Shown here one piece after another: positions 61,197 through 64,000 of a DNA stretch of 64,000 nt. Origin of the DNA: Oscillospiraceae bacterium (lineage in GTDB: Bacteria; Bacillota; Clostridia; Oscillospirales; CAG-272); the NCBI GenBank assembly GCA_015064445.1, contig SVSE01000001.1:62001-126000 (forward strand). The letters are read 5' to 3'. The translations under genes and the position numbers were made by a program. The notes under the pieces are model-generated. The model saw only the letters and a program-made list of their open reading frames with translations. It did not search any database and was not told where the DNA came from. Every line of letters starts with the position of its first letter. The first letter of the stretch is position 1.

Positions 61197-61236
61197 AAAT
61201 TAACTGTCCCGTTTGTGCGGGACAGTTTAATTTGAT
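61197..61236 (+). terminator. Hairpin between glgA and glgP, possible attenuator
   Basis: AACTGTCCCG / CGGGACAGTT stem (extended by AT pairs) followed only by TTTAATTT, so termination may be partial. Confidence 0.5.
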
Positions 61237-61297
61237 GCTTTTGGCAAAATATGTATTTTAAAAGTTGTTCGTGTTGAAAAAAGGAGAATAAAATTTA

Positions 61298-63718
61298 ATG
61301 AACAAGCAATTAACTAAGAATGATATTAAGCTTGCCCTTGAGACAAAGCTTTCAAGATATTTTGGTGTAAATCCAGAGGACGCCACAAAGGAGCAGATTT
61401 ACAAGGCGACAATTTTGACAGTCAAGGATATTTTGACACAAAAAAGATCGCATTTTAGACACAAGGTAAAGGATGCTCACGCAAAGAAGATTTACTACCT
61501 CTGTATGGAATTTTTGATAGGTAGATCTCTTAAAAATAATTTGAGAAACCTCGGTGTTGCCGAGGCTTATGTTGACGCGCTTAAGGAATTTGGCGTTGAT
61601 ATTCAAGAAATTTATGAGATGGAGCCAGATCCAGGCCTTGGAAACGGAGGTCTTGGACGCCTTGCTGCGTGCTTTATGGACTCTCTTACATCACTTAATT
61701 ATCCTGGTGATGGATTTTCTATTCTTTATGAATATGGACTTTTCAAGCAGAAGATTATTGACGGAAACCAAGTAGAGCTTCCTGATTCTTGGCTTCCTAA
61801 TGGCGAATCTTGGCTTGTTCCAAGATCTGACAAAAAATTCAATGTTAGATTTGGTGGACATTTGAAGGAAGAATGGGTTAACGGACACCTTGACCTCAAA
61901 TATGAAAATTATGAAGAGGTTGAGGCTATTCCTTATGATATGATGATTTCTGGTGCAGATGATGCTGTTAATAGACTTCGTCTTTGGAAGGCTCATAATA
62001 CAAACCACTTCAATATGAGTTTATTCTCACAAGGCCAGTATGTAAAGGCTATAGAGCAGACAACTAATGCAGAGGTTATCTCAAAGGTGCTTTATCCTTC
62101 TGATGAGCATACCGAGGGAAAGCTTCTTCGCTTGACACAGCAGTATTTTCTTGTTTCTGCATCTCTTCAAAGCATTATAAGCGATCACCTTGCAGCTTAT
62201 GGCTCGCTTAATGAGTTTGCCGATAAGGTTGCTATTCATATCAACGATACTCATCCAGCGCTTTGTGTTCCTGAGCTTATGAGAATCCTTATGGATATCT
62301 ATAATTATTCTTGGGATGATGCATGGAATATAGTTACAAGAACAATTTCTTATACAAACCATACCGTAATGCCTGAGGCGCTTGAATGCTGGAACGAGGA
62401 TTTGTTTAGCTTTAAGCTCCCAAGAATTCATATGATTGTAAAGGAAATTAACCGTCGTTTGTGTAACGATTTGTGGAACATATATCCAGGAGATTGGGAC
62501 AGAATTTCAAAGATGGCTGTTATTGCTTATTCACAGGTAAGAATGGCTAATTTGAGTGTTGTAGCTTCTCATACAGTAAACGGAGTATCAAAGCTTCACT
62601 CTGATATTCTTAAAAAGACTGTTTTCCACGATTTTTACAAGGCAACACCAGAAAAGTTTACTAATGTAACCAATGGTATAGCTCATAGAAGATGGCTTTG
62701 CTATTCTAATCCAAGCTTGAGCGGCCTTATAAAGGACTGTATAGGTGATGGATTTGTTAAAAATCCTCAAGAGCTTGAAAAATTGCTTAAATTTACAGAC
62801 GACAAGACTGTTCACGAGCAGATGAGAGCAATAAAAGAGGAAAATAAGCTTGCGCTTTCTAAGTATCTCTTCAATAAAACCGGTGGATCGCTTGATACAT
62901 CCTCTGTATTTGATGTTCAGGTTAAGAGAATGCACGAATATAAGCGTCAGCTTCTTAATGTTCTCAAAATTATTTACTACTATGTAGATATTGAGGAGCA
63001 TCCAGAGAAGGAATTCACACCAAGAACCTTTATTTTTGGTGGTAAGGCAGCACCCGGCTATTATATGGCTAAGGATATTATTAAGCTTATTTGGAATCTT
63101 GGGGAGGATATTAAGAAGAATCCAAGGGTTAGAGATAAGATTTCTGTTGTATATCTTGAGGATTACAATGTAAGCACAGCCGAGGTCCTTATGCCTGCGT
63201 CGGATATAAGCGAGCAGATTTCACTTGCAGGAAAAGAGGCAAGTGGTACTGGCTGTATGAAGTTTATGATTAACGGCGCTCTTACAATTGGTACTCTTGA
63301 TGGTGCTAATGTTGAGATGAGAGAGGCTGTTGGAGATGATAATATCTTCATTTTTGGTCTCAACTCAAAAGAGGTTGACGAGCTTTGGGAGAAGGGCTAT
63401 AAATCCCTTGATTACTATGCTAACAGTGTTCGTATAAAGAAGGCTGTTGATAGACTTAATAAGGGCTTTAACGGCGTTTCATTCTCGAATATTGCCAACT
63501 ATCTCATAGGTGGATACGGAATTTCCGATCCATATATGTGCCTTGCAGATTTCGATTCTTACTATATTAAGTCAGAGGAAATTGTTAAGGCTTATAATGA
63601 TAAGGAAAAATGGGGCAAGATGTCTCTTGTTAATGTTGCAAAGGCAGGATTTTTTGCAGCAGACCGTAGCATAAAGGAATATGCAGATAACATTTGGCAT
63701 TTGAAGCCTGTTAAATAA
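61298..63718 (+). CDS. glgP: Glycogen phosphorylase
   Basis: 806 residues of GT35, releasing glucose-1-phosphate from glycogen with pyridoxal phosphate. EYGLFKQKI, INDTHPALCVPELM, VTNGIAHRRWL and GGKAAPGYYMAKDIIKLI are conserved; the PLP-binding Lys is in GTGCMKFMINGALTIG, where the usual Asn before MKF is Cys. AAGGAG precedes the ATG, about 11 nt away. Next is a GH13 gene one nucleotide after the stop. Both may be read from the glg operon or a promoter near 61240-61290 that I could not define. Confidence 0.96.
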   Translation: MNKQLTKNDIKLALETKLSRYFGVNPEDATKEQIYKATILTVKDILTQKRSHFRHKVKDAHAKKIYYLCMEFLIGRSLKNNLRNLGVAEAYVDALKEFGVDIQEIYEMEPDPGLGNGGLGRLAACFMDSLTSLNYPGDGFSILYEYGLFKQKIIDGNQVELPDSWLPNGESWLVPRSDKKFNVRFGGHLKEEWVNGHLDLKYENYEEVEAIPYDMMISGADDAVNRLRLWKAHNTNHFNMSLFSQGQYVKAIEQTTNAEVISKVLYPSDEHTEGKLLRLTQQYFLVSASLQSIISDHLAAYGSLNEFADKVAIHINDTHPALCVPELMRILMDIYNYSWDDAWNIVTRTISYTNHTVMPEALECWNEDLFSFKLPRIHMIVKEINRRLCNDLWNIYPGDWDRISKMAVIAYSQVRMANLSVVASHTVNGVSKLHSDILKKTVFHDFYKATPEKFTNVTNGIAHRRWLCYSNPSLSGLIKDCIGDGFVKNPQELEKLLKFTDDKTVHEQMRAIKEENKLALSKYLFNKTGGSLDTSSVFDVQVKRMHEYKRQLLNVLKIIYYYVDIEEHPEKEFTPRTFIFGGKAAPGYYMAKDIIKLIWNLGEDIKKNPRVRDKISVVYLEDYNVSTAEVLMPASDISEQISLAGKEASGTGCMKFMINGALTIGTLDGANVEMREAVGDDNIFIFGLNSKEVDELWEKGYKSLDYYANSVRIKKAVDRLNKGFNGVSFSNIANYLIGGYGISDPYMCLADFDSYYIKSEEIVKAYNDKEKWGKMSLVNVAKAGFFAADRSIKEYADNIWHLKPVK

Positions 63719-63719
63719 T

Positions 63720-64000
63720 ATGATTATTGAATCAAAATACGAGCAGAATAGAAGTCTTGGCTATTTTGGTGCATTTGAGTACGATAAAACAATAACATTT
63801 AGCCTCGAAATCCCACGATATCGTGGGGTTTCTGAGGTATTTATGCATTTATCCTCAGATGGATTGAATAGTCAACTTTATAAGAGAATACCACTGAAAT
63901 GGAATTCGCTTTCTCAAGGCAAGGATGTTTACGAGGTGTCGATTGACCTATCGAGCATCGGTGTTGGACTTTTTTATTATGAATATGAGCTTGTAAACGC
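63720..64000 (+). CDS. Alpha-amylase-type (GH13) protein, N-terminal part only
   Basis: The 93 residues visible, starting MIIESKYEQNRSLGYFGAF, look like an N-terminal beta-sandwich of GH13 maltogenic/neopullulanase-type enzymes; the catalytic barrel is beyond the window. The start is one base after the glgP stop without a clear Shine-Dalgarno, so translation is likely coupled. The context suggests internal glycogen or maltodextrin breakdown. A 13-bp near-perfect palindrome lies within it at 63807-63832. Confidence 0.65.
   Translation, partial: MIIESKYEQNRSLGYFGAFEYDKTITFSLEIPRYRGVSEVFMHLSSDGLNSQLYKRIPLKWNSLSQGKDVYEVSIDLSSIGVGLFYYEYELVN

Noticed and set aside
1..64000. CRISPR arrays, rRNA genes, prophage or transposase genes
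   Set aside because: No regular spaced repeats, rRNA segments, or integrase/transposase motifs were found on either strand.

Overview
The window is an AT-rich chromosomal segment of a spore-forming member of the Clostridia (Bacillota), probably an uncultured gut lineage. The evidence is an intact spoIIAA-spoIIAB-sigF operon, an uninterrupted sigK, a PdaA-type cortex deacetylase, SAM-I and T-box riboswitches, a Clostridia-style glgBCDAP cluster with the GlgD paralogue, and sigma-A promoters that almost all have a 17-bp spacer. The genus cannot be named from this sequence. Most of the window is housekeeping DNA. The accessory-looking parts are about 23.87-24.78 kb and 52.0-52.7 kb.

Layout. 0-4 kb: end of a DUF1015 gene, tRNA-Leu(CAG), a YcxB-like membrane protein, pyrophosphatase, and the sigma-F operon on the minus strand. 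4.1-7.7 kb: metallophosphoesterase, cytoplasmic GH20 hexosaminidase and a PopT/DUF368 undecaprenyl-phosphate transporter. 7.7-9.1 kb: metK under a SAM-I riboswitch. 9.1-12.6 kb: recD2, comF and an RbsD/FucU mutarotase. 12.7-15.5 kb: ackA and tmcAL, divergent from interlocked promoters, then DUF378. 15.6-23.9 kb: sigK, DUF512 radical-SAM protein, der, plsY, a methyltransferase, an alpha/beta hydrolase with an odd ribosome-binding region, luxS, mtnN and a TIM-barrel isomerase.

23.87-24.78 kb: an XRE/membrane protein gene bounded by 31-bp imperfect inverted repeats, with codon use unlike its surroundings. 25-28.3 kb: trmH-like gene, prfB without the usual frameshift, DUF3006, and a degenerate-NUDIX/GNAT fusion. 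28.3-33.2 kb: ileS with an Ile T-box, and glyQS. 33.4-36.7 kb: HPr, uvrC, rsmD, coaD. 36.8-47 kb: a division and cell wall cluster, mraZ (with probable MraZ boxes), rsmH, an FtsL-position protein, PASTA-PBP, murE, murF, mraY, ftsW, murG; murD and murC are absent from it. 47-50.2 kb: two lipoproteins with InlB-type repeats. 50.2-52 kb: a small YtxH-like protein and two polysaccharide deacetylases. 52-52.7 kb: gene-poor DNA with small ORFs, a long imperfect inverted repeat and a leader-peptide plus three-way-junction structure; it looks like the scar of a mobile element. 52.7-55.3 kb: DUF624 membrane protein, proC and a GNAT gene. 55.4-64 kb: the glycogen cluster, running off the right edge in a GH13 gene.

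How it fits together. SAM made by MetK is recycled by MtnN and LuxS. The mur/mra/fts genes, PopT and perhaps the cytoplasmic GH20 act on peptidoglycan and its lipid carrier. The sigma factors and deacetylase serve sporulation, and the glg genes store and mobilise glucose. The observations I consider least routine are the bridged ribosome-binding site at 20.95 kb, the inverted-repeat XRE cassette, the leader/three-way junction at 52.6 kb, the degenerate NUDIX-GNAT fusion, and the FtsL-position protein that lacks an extracytoplasmic domain. No one of these is proven to be a new system.
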